Below, piece after piece: positions 29,684 to 40,063 of a stretch of 64,000 bases of DNA. Position numbers and translations under genes: made by a program. The stretch is from NCBI RefSeq assembly GCF_000350225.1, contig NW_005179228.1:1-64000 (forward strand), given 5' to 3'. How positions within the stretch are numbered: the stretch's first letter is position 1; every line of letters begins with the position of its first letter. Source of the stretch: Chondrus crispus. Lineage: Eukaryota > Rhodophyta > Florideophyceae > Gigartinales > Gigartinaceae. Under the pieces are notes generated by a model. It ran no database searches. It was not told the origin of the DNA and saw only the letters and a program-made list of their open reading frames with translations.

Positions 29684-31147
29684 ATGGCTCGGACAAGGCA
29701 GACGGCCAGGGCTTCCACCGGCGTGAAGGTCCCTCACCGTGTGATCGCCACCAAGGCTGCCCGTCGTTCGGCGGGATTGTGGCCCGAGAACGGGCAAGAC
29801 GTCCGTGAAAGGCCGTCGCACCGTATCAACCGCGAATTCATCGACTTCGAGGACAGGAGAATTGCCGAACATCTTTCAAGTCTCTGGGAACACGCGGGGC
29901 GTTCTGACATCGCCGCCCTACGTTTCCAGATAGAATGTGGTTCGTTCCGCATCAAGTACAAGGCCGTCGGCAACCGTGCCCCCATCGCGGCGGCCGTCTC
30001 TGCCGCCGGGGCTCGACTTCTCTTCGGGCCCCACGTGCTGGCATTCGTCGCGGCTCGTCGGTCCCGGAAAGCTTGGTTCACTTCTGACCGTGGCTTCCGG
30101 CTCGGGCTCACCGAGAGCCACGGCGACGACACAGAGTACAAGTGCTGCGACGACCCGGATTGGGGCGTCGAGCTGGTTTGGTGCTCCGACGGCGGCAACG
30201 GCGAAACCGAGGGGTGCTATTACGCCGTGGGGGAGGAGAGTCACGATAAGTACCTTATCCTACTCTACACGATGACGTTCGATCATGTACTTGGTGCGAA
30301 CGAGAACGTCCGCCGGGGCTTCAACTCTGCCTTCGGACGAGACTCGTTGACGCGTACGGACGCAATCCTGGCTATCGACAACTGGTGTAGCCAGAATAGG
30401 GGCAAGAAGAAGCGCGTTAACTACGCCATGTCTCGCAATGTCTCTCCCTTGGCTTCCAGGTATTTCACCAGGTCTCAGCCCGTACCGTTTCAAGACAACA
30501 CCATCCTCTGTCTCCGCTCTGCCGTCTGCGCGGCCATCTCCCTGGTCGCTGGCTGGCGCGCTGCCAACCGCGTCTGGACGGCGGAGTCGAAACGAGTCTC
30601 CGAGTTCGAGCGCCGAAAGAACTATTCGTCGAGCGTTCATCAGTTCAATCATGTCCAACGGGCCCTTCAAGCTGATTACCACGGCACCATATCCTTGATC
30701 CGGGATCACGTGAAGCCACCTCCTGGGTCATTCGTTCATGGCAGGTCCAGTTCCAGATCCCCGTTATGGCGTTCGGACGTCGGTTGGCTACTCCGCTTGT
30801 CCACAACTGTGGAAGCCGGTGTCTACGTCCTCCGCCTTAATGACATCCATGGCTTCCAGCACGCTATTTGTCTGAATGCACGGACAGAAATGGCGCTGAT
30901 AAATGACTGTGCTGAGCGGTATGCCATCCAGCTCACGGGCAGTTCTCTCCGCTTGTGCTGCCCCGCCGGCGATCCGACCAAGTTTCAGTATTTCGACGGT
31001 ATACGCGTCGTGCACGGAATGGCAAAGCGGGACAGAAGCGGCGGTAAGGGTCTCGGTCAGGAACACAAGAAGAGGGTTCGTCGTGGTAATCGTGGCCCAA
31101 CCCTTCCGCATGGCAAGGGCCGTCGTGCGAAAGGATCCTTCAAGTAA
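29684..31147 (+). CDS. Histone H3-tail / H4-tail mimic protein with a cysteine-peptidase-like centre
   Basis: Intact 487-codon ORF, ATG in context GCGAAATGG. Residues 1-30 copy the histone H3 N-terminus: MARTRQTARASTG, then ATKAARRSA, 21 of 30 identical. In H3 numbering, K4, K18 and K27 are Arg and K9 is Ala, while K14, K23, T3, S10, T11 and S28 are kept. No histone fold follows. The C-terminus is very basic, and SGGKGLGQEHKKRVRRGN (452-469) resembles the H4 tail (GGKGLG...HRKVLRDN). Between them, DNTILCLRSAVC (C276, C282), GVYVLRLND, GFQHAICL (H393) and LINDC (N407/D408) are ordered like the Cys-His-Asn/Asp residues of papain-like peptidases; this is a suggestion only. It lies tail-to-tail with the gypsy pol at 31236-33240, 88 bp away, i.e. 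in the antisense-accessory position. Role unknown; chromatin interaction is inferred from the tail mimicry. Confidence 0.75.
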   Translation: MARTRQTARASTGVKVPHRVIATKAARRSAGLWPENGQDVRERPSHRINREFIDFEDRRIAEHLSSLWEHAGRSDIAALRFQIECGSFRIKYKAVGNRAPIAAAVSAAGARLLFGPHVLAFVAARRSRKAWFTSDRGFRLGLTESHGDDTEYKCCDDPDWGVELVWCSDGGNGETEGCYYAVGEESHDKYLILLYTMTFDHVLGANENVRRGFNSAFGRDSLTRTDAILAIDNWCSQNRGKKKRVNYAMSRNVSPLASRYFTRSQPVPFQDNTILCLRSAVCAAISLVAGWRAANRVWTAESKRVSEFERRKNYSSSVHQFNHVQRALQADYHGTISLIRDHVKPPPGSFVHGRSSSRSPLWRSDVGWLLRLSTTVEAGVYVLRLNDIHGFQHAICLNARTEMALINDCAERYAIQLTGSSLRLCCPAGDPTKFQYFDGIRVVHGMAKRDRSGGKGLGQEHKKRVRRGNRGPTLPHGKGRRAKGSFK

Positions 31148-31235
31148 TCAACCAAAGATAGTTCATCCACAAGAGACGTAATTAATCTGATTCATCTTCA
31201 ATGTAGTGCATGTGTAGGTAACCAATGCATCACAT

Positions 31236-33240
31236 CTACATAAGCTGTGCGTGTTTCTGAATAAGAGGGATTAAACGCCTCGCATATATATCTCGTCGAC
31301 TGTAACGCAAACCTGGCGACACGAGTGTGTACCGCGGGTGCTTTGCCCGTACTACCCGGCAGGGGCCGTAGTACTTCGATTCCCCTAAAGGCCACTTCTG
31401 TAGCCTTCCCAAGGCTGTTCTTCGGGCAACTAGAACCTGATCGCCTACTTTGAATTGGCGTTGCGAGATAATCGCCATCCTCTTGTTCTTTCTATCTAAC
31501 TGTTTAGCGGTCCTCGTCGCTCGGAACGCGAGGGTCGCTATCAGTTCCAAGTTGCGACCCTCAACGCCACCCCACCGGAGATGTTTCGGATCGGTCTGAG
31601 GTTGCGAGAGTGGTTTCAATACATACATCAGTTCAAACGGGGAGAAGCCGTCGGGCAATCGGCGCCGACAGTACCAGTAGAGAATCTGTTTCAGCGTCGA
31701 CTCCCATTTAGACGTAGCGGCGCCCTGACCTAATAGCATCTTCCGAATTGAACGCTTGATGGTCCCAACCATACACCTCGCTTTTACGTTAGACATGGGA
31801 GCATAGGCGAGCACCGGCTTCCAAGACATTCCCTGACGTGACATGAAATTCTTCAACGATGTCGCACTGAAACACAATGCGTTATCTGAGACTGTAGCCC
31901 GAAGGGGACAAAACGAATGGATGATCTCTTCCTTCACGAACTTAACAACTTCCGCAGACGTAGCGGTCTCGGTAGCCCAAGCCAGGGCCAACTAGTCAGA
32001 TGTTCGACCGCTATCAGGATGTAACGTTTTCCGTTCTTCGTCTTGGAAAGGGGTCCAGCCAAGTCTATCGTGAATTTGTCAAGGAGCTGAAAGACCAGTA
32101 TCACCGCCGTGCTCTTGTGCGTCGAGATGGGCGCAGCCTTTTGGCAGCCTTTACCTTTGCGGACATAGGCGTAGATATCGCCATGAACTCCCGGCCACCA
32201 GTACCTGTCAAAGACGAACTGCTTCGTGACTGTAGCGTCCCAGTGGCCAATATCTTCATGCAGCGAGCGCAATATATGCAGTCGAGTCTCTCGAGAAGGG
32301 ATTGTTCCGATCCGGTTCTTCGTCTGGCGAAACAGCCTTCCGTTCCAGGCAAGGAACCGCCTGGAGATTTTCTTGATTCTGCGCCTCTGCGCAGCATCTT
32401 CCTCGACCATCTATTCGCCTTTGATATAACGGTACGTGTCCTGCACATTAAGTTCCATGTCTTCCAGTATATCTACTTTCGCAAAAGCGGCAGCACATAC
32501 CAGGTATCCCTCATCCTCCTCGCGGCTGCCACCGTCTTCTTGAAAACGCAAGAGAAAGTCGGCGCCAGAATTCTTTGAGCCAGGCGGTACAATATCTCGA
32601 ATTCGTACTCCGCCAGGAAATCCAACCAACGGGCAAGTCTACCGTAGAAGTCCTTCTTTTTGAATGCGTACTGAAGTGCCTGGTGATCCGTAATCAACTT
32701 AAACTTTTGCGTTGAGAGGAAATACACACAAAACTTCTTTTGCGCAAAGATCATCGCTAACGCTTCTCTCTCACAGGTGGAGTACTTCTTCCCAGTCTCC
32801 GTCATCGTCCTGCTGGCGTACTGTATCTGGTGAACCTTCTTGTCTTCCTTCTTCTGAGCCAGAACTGCTCCCGCTGCAACGTTGGATGCATCTCTATCGA
32901 CCACGAAGGGCTCGTCAAATTTTGGGAGCGCCAACAGCGGAGGAGACGTCATTCTCTGCCTCAGCTCCCGGAAGGCGGTCTGCATCTCTTCCGTAAATTC
33001 AGATTTGACTTTGCTAGAAGTAGCAGCGTGCAACGACGCGGGGACTTCTGCGAACTTAGGGATCAATCGGCGGTAATACCCCGCTAGCCCAAGGAAGCTT
33101 CGTAACTTCGTCTTGGTGCGCGGCTCGGGGGTGTTCCAAATGATCGATGTCTTCTCTGGATCCACCTCAATCCCGCGCCGATGGAAGCATTCTATCCAGT
33201 GGAATGGGAGGCGGCAATCTTTCAGGGGGTCGGCGAGGGA
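31236..33240 (-). pseudogene. pol: Ty3/gypsy pol fragment (element 3): RT end, RNase H, integrase
   Basis: Reads leftwards through three frames. 33240-32473: RT thumb/connection ([30 protein letters not shown]) and RNase H ([36 protein letters not shown]). 32410-31934: integrase zinc-binding region (LHEDIGHWDATVTK, FDRYWWPGVHGDIYAYV) and the first core Asp (FTIDLAGPLSKTKNGKRY). 31991-31236: rest of the core (ATVSDNALCF; the usual final Glu position reads MVGTIKRSIRKML) and the C-terminal SH3-like region (FKVGDQVLVARR, YYGPCRVV). No chromodomain. Truncated on the RT side at about 33240. A lineage different from elements 1 and 2. Frameshifts make it inactive. Confidence 0.88.
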
Positions 33241-33259
33241 GAAATCACCTTGCAAGTCT

Positions 33260-33699
33260 ACCAGCTGCCGGGATCGCGAGATTTTGATCAAGGCCGACCC
33301 CCGCCGCCGTGCGTGGTGCCAGCGCGACGCAGGGCATTATCAAGGCAGCTGCAAGAAAATGAAGTGGCTCGACACGTCCTGGAGTTTATGATGCGGCACA
33401 GAGGGGTGGTAGTCCGGGTTTCAGGAATTCGAGCACGTGAGGCGGTGGCGTGGGGTGTGTCTAGCCTACGGCACGTCCACGGACAGCCAAGGTGCACTTC
33501 TAAAACCCACGATTGTGTGAAGGCGTCCATCGGTAACGCCGAATTTGCATGCCGTGGGCTAGGGGCAGCACAAGCATTGGAGCAGACATTGCAGATGGAG
33601 TCGCTTATACTTCATAATTTTAGGGCACTGGGTGAAATTTTTCAGACGGCGCTGGAATCGGTGACGGGGTGTCGTGTGGTCGGCAATGAAGAGGTCTAG
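33260..33699 (+). other. Unrecognised open reading frame
   Basis: About 145 open codons to TAG at 33697. The nominal Met at 33181 lies inside the antisense of the gypsy RT, so the true 5' end is unknown. Segments such as LQENEVARHVLEFMMRHRG and LHNFRALGEIFQTALESV look helical and protein-like. No family recognised. Starts where element 3 is truncated, so it may be the sequence that element 3 inserted into or rearranged with. Confidence 0.3.
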
Positions 33700-34498
33700 A
33701 GGGCCATCCAGAGTAGCAAAAGGGAAGCACCCTTTCTTGTGCATGCAGCAAAGCGAACAGGAGTTTTTATTGTTCGAATGCAGGAGGAAAATCGCGTAGA
33801 TCATGCAATCGTCGTTGATGCAATGAATGGGTCATAATTGACTCGGAGCGGTCATCCGCAGTTGCGCTTTCGGTTGAGAATCTGGCTCGATGCGGTGGGG
33901 GCAGTGCAGGGAATCTACGTGTGAGAGAGGTTCGACAGATAAAGGGGGGTAGGTGAGGGGAGGCATCGGCATGCCGTTGGAGAATAGCGTTGAGCCTTTC
34001 CCCTTCTTCGCTTATCTCACACTGATTTCTGGCTATAATATTTTTATTCTCTTCTAGGAGGGTAGGGAATGGCACTGGGCTCGGGTACCATCGTCATTGC
34101 GTTCCAGATGTGTGACTGCGTGTCAAGGTTGCAGAGCCGTATGGTACGTCCCATGACGATGGAACTGCCTGTTCCCCGTCTGCGCTCATTGTGACGCTCA
34201 TTACCTCGTCTTCATATCCAGTCATAGTCTTGCCCACTTGTAGACAGATGCAGACAATGTCCCCTAAGTCAGATGCTTTTCTTGACCCGCTGTGTCGCAC
34301 CTTCGAAGGATATCCGTTCCCAAACGATCCTTGACTGTTTACTGTTATTGTCTGGCGCAATTGCTTAAATAAGCGAGGTCGCGGGGTTTTGGAGAGTGTC
34401 CATTCTAGTGCAATACTGTACTCTACTGTGCAATGCACTGTAATTTGCCATTAGTACTCTTTTCGTCATATACAACCTCGGGGCTGTATTGTTTACAG
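33700..34498. other. Unassigned sequence
   Basis: No gene recognised. The motif cluster TACTGTACTCTACTGTGCAA lies near 34413. Confidence 0.4.
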
Positions 34499-34635
34499 TT
34501 GGTCGTCCGTCTGTAATACCCACGTGTTGTCCGTCCGTCTGTTCGGCACACATGTAGTCCGTCCGCCTGTAAGGCACACGTGTAGTCCTTCTGTCTGTAA
34601 GACACACGTGTAGGCGCCCGCCTGTAATGAACCTG
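34499..34635. repeat. 28-bp minisatellite with ACACGTGT palindromes
   Basis: Units of the form GTCC(G/T)TC(C/T)G(T/C)CTGTAAG(G/A)CACACGTGTA, about 4.5 copies. Each unit carries an ACACGTGT or ACACATGT palindrome. The same octamer recurs outside the array near 35538, 35573, 35780 and 35903. Confidence 0.75.
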
Positions 34636-34849
34636 TCGCGTCGGGTATTGTATAAATTACAAATCTTGACTGTGATACGACTGATGAGTGCGAGAGCGAA
34701 GCGTTTCTGGCTTGTGAAGGCAAGGGCGTCTGTTGGAGCTATTCGAGGGAAGGAGTTAGTGTTCAGGTGACTGTCACAGTCTTTTACGGAAGCTACGACT
34801 AGGAGGTTGTCGGGCCAGTAGCTGTAGATCGCCAGTGTGAGTTGTGTGT

Positions 34850-35110
34850 CAGAGATGTGAGGACCATCGTGGAGGAAGGGGCCTGTTTTAGGGAGGATGT
34901 GTTATGGGGGTCGATGGTGTTGTTGGGGGCAAGAATGTGACGGAAATGGGAGGAGTCTCGGTCGGAGAAATGGTGGTGTGATTTGGGGGTGGATCGGCCG
35001 TGGGCCGATTGAGTTGGATTTGGCATGGACAGATCGGTCTTGGGCCGGTTGAGGTGGATGTGAGGAGGAGTGGATCGACCGCCGGCCGGTTGGGTTAGGT
35101 GGGATAGAAG
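34850..35110. repeat. Dispersed repeat, copy A
   Basis: About 250 bp, alignable without large gaps to 37263-37515. Shared strings include AGAGATGTGAGGACCAT and GGAGGATGTGTTATGGGGGT. Copy A keeps about 30 C residues, nearly all of which are other bases in copy B. Noncoding or unknown. Confidence 0.8.
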
Positions 35111-35129
35111 GAAAGGGGAGATCAAGAGT

Positions 35130-36009
35130 AGTAGTTGCGACGAAATTAAAGGGCCAATAACCTGTGGGAGAGACGCAAGACCTATTAGAAGATCAGCGGG
35201 ATAGAGGGAAGAAGAATGGTTGAAGATTGATTGTGGTTGATGGAATAAGAATTTGATGCCATTTTGCTTTTGGTCGCCAACTATCGGCGCTACTTATACT
35301 CTTCGAAATACAGTACGGACTATTTAGGCCAGTAATAAAACCGCCACTTGTTTCTGAGTCTGAACACTGCATTACTTGTCGTCAACTGGCCGTTTTCTTA
35401 TCGCAACGGACAAGTATTCGTTGACTTGTCCGATATTCTTGTCGTTTCTGTGAGTAATGCAACCGACACTGTAAACAGTAACGACACTTGTCCATGTCTA
35501 CCAGCGTGCCACCACCGTGGCACATATTTCATACGTGTCCTACACGTGTAGGACCAATGTCATACGTGCCATACACGTGTCAAACCGAGAAAAATGAGAC
35601 ATGTTCAGAATGTACTGTAGAGTGCCACGGCGTACAAATATCGCACGAGTAAACTCCAAAAATGAAACTTGCTTGGAATTGACGGGAGAGTGCAGCCGTG
35701 TACAAATATGACATGTGTACAGGTTGATGAGCGAATATGCTTGGAATGCTCTTGTGAGCACTTGTGGTTTCGTCCATTTACACGTGTAACACCTGTCCAG
35801 GCTCGTGGCCCATCATGTGGTCGAAGATTTCCAACAAAACCTTGGACGTGTTTACTGAGGAAAGGAGCGACGGCGGTTCTAAGTATCTTGAGGGAGTTAT
35901 GTACACGTGTAACATACGACATAGAGCATCACAGAACGTCTATTCTTTGCGCTGCAAGAATCACGACTCCTAGGCCTTTTCGCGGAAAGGAAATGGACAC
36001 AAAAAAGAA
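35130..36009. other. Unassigned sequence rich in ACACGTGT palindromes
   Basis: No gene recognised. CACGTG-centred palindromes recur (35538, 35573, 35780, 35903). The last part (35940-36009) belongs to the 3' flank shared with the Sel1 gene near 51.6 kb. Confidence 0.4.
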
Positions 36010-36190
36010 ATGTGTCTATTGCAATTCCTGAAAATATTGACTATATTACTGTATTGGGGTGTGACTGTACAGTATAGTATACAGTAAAGTACAGTGTAAA
36101 CCTTTTGGGCGGGCAGGCAACAAGACTTGGTTTCAACTCATGACCTGAACGGTACGCCACCCTGTGCTGTCGACTGCTCTGAGGCCTCCT
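36010..36190 (-). pseudogene. 3' end of a Sel1-repeat family gene plus its 3' flank
   Basis: On the minus strand VDGAVEEASEQSTAQGGVPFRS ends at a TGA (36139-36141), matching the end of the Sel1 gene at 51734 (MSTAQDGVLFRS). Downstream, 36010-36135 matches 51620-51733: TATTGGGGTGTGACTGTACA, (A/T)GCCTTT-like GGGCGG, CAATTCCTGAAAA. An in-frame TAG lies upstream of the recognisable tail, so this is a truncated relic. Confidence 0.7.
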
Positions 36191-36249
36191 CAACAGCCCC
36201 ATCCACCTACAGACTAACAAACCGATTTTATTACAGCACATCAATCAAC

Positions 36250-37162
36250 ACGCGCTCCTTTCCGATTTCCCGATTCCATCACTCACCTTATCCAACTTTT
36301 CGCCTTTCCCCATCTCCTCTTCTTCGTTCATCATATCGCCCTTCCAGAGGCATGAACAATGCCGAATTCTCACAAATGGTCTCTGGCGCTTTCATTTCGC
36401 TAAAATTTCTGCTGCTCAACATGGCTCGAATGATTGCCATTGAACATTTCACTACGGCACCCAACAGGTCTGCGAATACGCTACACCACATCCCCCATCC
36501 ATAGATTGTCCACTAGCTGTGGGCGACGATACAGTCCGCCGCACGTTTAACAGGGAATTGGATATTGTACTCATGAAAGAAGTCTGTGCCTGCGACGCTC
36601 ATCGTCCAATCCACCCAAAACGCATTTTCACTTCTCTCTTGTCACTACCCGCTTGAATGCCGCAAAAAGTATCTCCTGGAAGACTGATATAAGGAATTGC
36701 GAAGAAAGATTCAATGTTTTAATCGCGAAGTGGACCACGCCAATGCGTGTAGTGGTGGTGAGGAGTTTGACGAATTGGAGCTGCCCTGTCATGATCTCTC
36801 GACGGAAATCGATGATTATAGGACCAATAAAGACGTCGTGCGTTGCAACGCAAAAAAGCAAGAGAATCAGTTGCTTGCTGTCGACTTAGTGATGGCACAC
36901 ATTTGCATGTAACAGAGAAGTGCATGCATATGAAGAAGAGACCAATTTGAAGGAGCGAGAGGATGAACAGAAAATCAAAATAAGGAAAGAAATTATTGAA
37001 ATGGGGTTGAGGAGTTGCAGAGAGTAATGGCTGTTTTGGAAAGAACCGCGCGGGAAAGGACTGAATTGTTGAAGCAAAGAGATAGTGGCGAAGAAAAATG
37101 CCTTCAGCGCAAAGAGATTTGAACGGAATCAGAGTCCCCGCCTCCCCATCCCCCCTCCCTCC
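36250..37162. other. Unassigned sequence
   Basis: Short open stretches only (up to about 125 codons at 36127-36504, which overlaps the Sel1 relic). No motif recognised. Ends at an assembly gap. Confidence 0.35.
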
Positions 37163-37262
37163 NNNNNNNNNNNNNNNNNNNNNNNNNNNNNNNNNNNNNN
37201 NNNNNNNNNNNNNNNNNNNNNNNNNNNNNNNNNNNNNNNNNNNNNNNNNNNNNNNNNNNNNN
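37163..37262. other. Assembly gap (100 N)
   Basis: Run of N between a C-rich end and the C-poor repeat copy B. Confidence 1.
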
Positions 37263-37515
37263 GTGGAGTGGTGTGTTAGAGATGTGAGGACCATTGGGGA
37301 GGAAGGGGTTGGTTTTAGGGAGGATGTGTTATGGGGGTTTATGGTGTTGTTGGGGGCAAGAATGTGATGGAAATGGGAGGAGTTTGGGTGGGAGAAATGG
37401 TGGTGTGATTTGGGGGTGGATTGGTGGTGGGTGGATTGAGTTGGATTTGGGATGGATAGATGGGTGTTGGGTAGGTTGAGGTGGATGTGAGGAGGAGTGG
37501 ATAGACGGCGGGGGG
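37263..37515. repeat. Dispersed repeat, copy B (cytosine-depleted)
   Basis: Counterpart of 34850-35110. Only about five C in 245 nt. Positions that are C in copy A are T, G or A here, e.g. GATCGGCCGTGGGCCGATTG versus GATTGGTGGTGGGTGGATTG. Directly abuts the N gap. Confidence 0.8.
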
Positions 37516-37822
37516 GTAGGGGAGTGTCGATTCCGTTCACACGGCGCATCATGGCTGCCGCTGGCGACGTCGTGCCCCTGGATGATCCAGGATCCCGAAA
37601 TAACTAAAGCACTGGCTAAGACGCTGGTAGACTCGCAGTATACATAACAGGTCGGGCTACAATCAGTGAATCAATCGCTAAGCGATGGGCCTGTCGTGTT
37701 CTAGGGTGAAGGTAAGGATGCCTAAGGCTGCCTCAAGAAAGTTGTGAGATTCCAGAACTAGAAATAACATAGCAGGGCGGAATATGTTGTCCATCAGAAA
37801 AGTGGAGAGCATCATGCAAGAC

Positions 37823-39352
37823 TCAATGATGACATTCCGTGATGCAGATGCACCGTAGCTTCAGTGCATGAGCTAATACAGACGCCCTGTCAGATCGAAG
37901 AGTAGCAGGAGTAAGCTTCCCTCTACAGCTGGGATTGAAAACAGTAATGCCGTAGCCGATGGAATTTCTGAAGGGAGACCAAGTGAGCGGAGGAATGGTT
38001 TGAACGACATTGCTAGCGGGACGGTAGGTAGTGCCAGGGATCATGAAAAGGACTTCAAGCTGGCATGTCAGGTCAGCGAGTTTGGAGAGATGACGCGACA
38101 AAGCCTTGTGAACGAAACCAAAGCATACACGTTTACTATCTAGCTAATATCGCATTTTCAAACAGAACGTCAGCCTTTGGAGTAGTGAACAGAACCTACA
38201 AGTGATTATTAAGAACTTCTACACCCACCTTAGTAATGCGAATCGAACTATGATTTACAGTTGCAGTCACAATTTACATTCCCATCGAAGAAGTGACACG
38301 CGTATTAAGTCGGCCTTCGATGAGAACCCGTCCAATGATATCATAACCCAGAAAGACAGGCCCTTCGCAGTTTGCGAGAGTATTGACGCCATATCCAGTA
38401 GGATACTGAAGAATGATTGTTGTCTCGTTTGACCTCGTTTGCCTTGTACACAAATTCCAAAGATCATTGGAAATTTGCAAATTCGTTTGAGTGGGTTCTT
38501 GTCACATGATCCATTGACCCGAGAGAAGACACAGTCACAAAAACGGAATATGAATCCAGCACCTTGACTACCGCCTAATCTTTCAGGGCCAAAAAGACGT
38601 CTCGTGAGGAATTTGTTGACCACCGATACTGAACATATTGTGAAATTACGTACTCATGGTCGACGAGAGATGTGAAATTGGTATCAGAATATGAATGCGT
38701 GAGTGGAAGAGGTTAGATCGGTGTGATCTTTCTTCAGCGTATGCATAATGTACATCTCCGCAAACGTTGTCTGTTGTTGCAGATTGCGTCGCGTCAGGGC
38801 CGTAGAGTTTCTCTATCATGTTGAAAACAGAGGCACAAGCCACGAGAGAAACGGAACCGGAATCGTCTGCAACCAATGCAAATGGTAATTTCCGGGAGAA
38901 ATCGGGCGCAGAAATGAGCAATGCCATGAGTACCACCTCAATGTCTGGGGCTTCTCGCCATCTCGCTCGCTTGAGGGTGAAGTGCTCTTTTTAGTGTGAT
39001 TGTCATTTTACAGATTACTGGGGGTTAGTTTCGTGAATGCTCCAACGTTTGTGGCGGATGGGAGGTTTCTGCTCGTTTTTCCACGCAAATCAATGTTAGA
39101 GAAGTCTAGGACACGTCTGGCAGAAGCTTTCGGAATACTTTTTGTGGTTTCTGCATCCCCTCCGATACTGCCGGGCTGAGCGGAAGTGATCGTTGCCTGA
39201 TCTTTTTGAGTCGTAACTAGACAAGCTTCATTCGTTTGAACTGATGTCCGCGAGACCTCTACGTCATCACTCACAGGTAAAGCGACTTTCCTAGATAGTC
39301 GACGGCTTCTATCTGTTTTCTTCTTTGAAATAGCATCAGAAGGCCGTTCCAT
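37823..39352 (-). pseudogene. Unrecognised broken gene or transposon ORF
   Basis: A series of minus-strand open stretches that look like one decayed protein: 39352-39008 (Lys/Ser/Thr-rich, MERPSDAISKKKTDRSRRL), 38936-38646 (LLISAPDFSRKLPFALVADD), 38623-38267 (two frames, including GPVFLGYDIIGRVLIEGRL) and 38101-37823 (GTTYRPASNVVQTIPPLTW). The FLGYDIIG and LPFALVADDSGS strings faintly recall aspartic proteases, but I would not assign it. The upstream region resembles that of the ParB-like gene at 50031. Confidence 0.3.
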
Positions 39353-39399
39353 GGCCTAGTAAGTACTGAAATATCAAGCTAGATGTGTCTCAGCCCGTT

Positions 39400-40063
39400 A
39401 ACATGTGTGTAAGACGGGTAGAGTGAGAGGTGGGGTGAGTGAGGTTGAGCATAAGTGGATGTGCGTGAGGCAGCTGGGCGGGCAGTAGGCCGAAAGAGAG
39501 CGCAATGTGTCTCAGAAGTTGTGTTCTCGGCGGTGTGGTCGGCAGTGACAAGGTACCTACCTAAATCGTCCTAGTGCTTGTTGTGGTGGGCTATTCAGGT
39601 TTGGCAGTGGGCTAGGTCAGCCCTAACTTTCTCGATGGCTTTCAACGTGCAGGAACGGCGTACAAATTGGTTCTGAGTTTCATGAAATGCACTTGATGGA
39701 ACTCAGAACATGTTCATGTCATGAGACGAATCGTTCGTCTTACAGCAGTTTCTGACACAAGCGAAGCACAAGGTGTCAAAAAGATCCTCATCTTGTGGTT
39801 TTTGAATACAGTACCGACAATTTGAATGCAACAAATGCCTGGTATTCAATCGATGTCTCCCCAATGACAAGCCGTAAGGAAGTTGTACATTAAATTCGGG
39901 TATATATATATCTGAAAGAAGGGGTTAGTTTGGGAGATTATCTGACTTTACTTGAGATGTAGTGGTTACTTAGTTCCTTCCCTGTCCTAACCAGTTTTCT
40001 ATTAACAAACCAACCACCCATGCCGTTCTGGAGAGCATCGATTCTGCTGCATACGACGTACTA
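39400..40063. other. Unassigned sequence
   Basis: No gene recognised. 39420-39520 resembles 50100-50200 (GGCGGGCAGT-GGCCGA, GTGTCTCAGA). Confidence 0.35.

Noticed and set aside
30500..30910. OTU deubiquitinase assignment for the centre of the histone-mimic protein
   Set aside because: The DNTILC string only loosely resembles DGNCLF, and the His context is not that of OTU. Only a general Cys-His-Asn/Asp order can be claimed.
33181..33260. ATG at 33181 as the start of the plus-strand ORF
   Set aside because: This stretch is the complement of conserved gypsy RT sequence (GIEVDPEKT), so the Met is inside the other gene.
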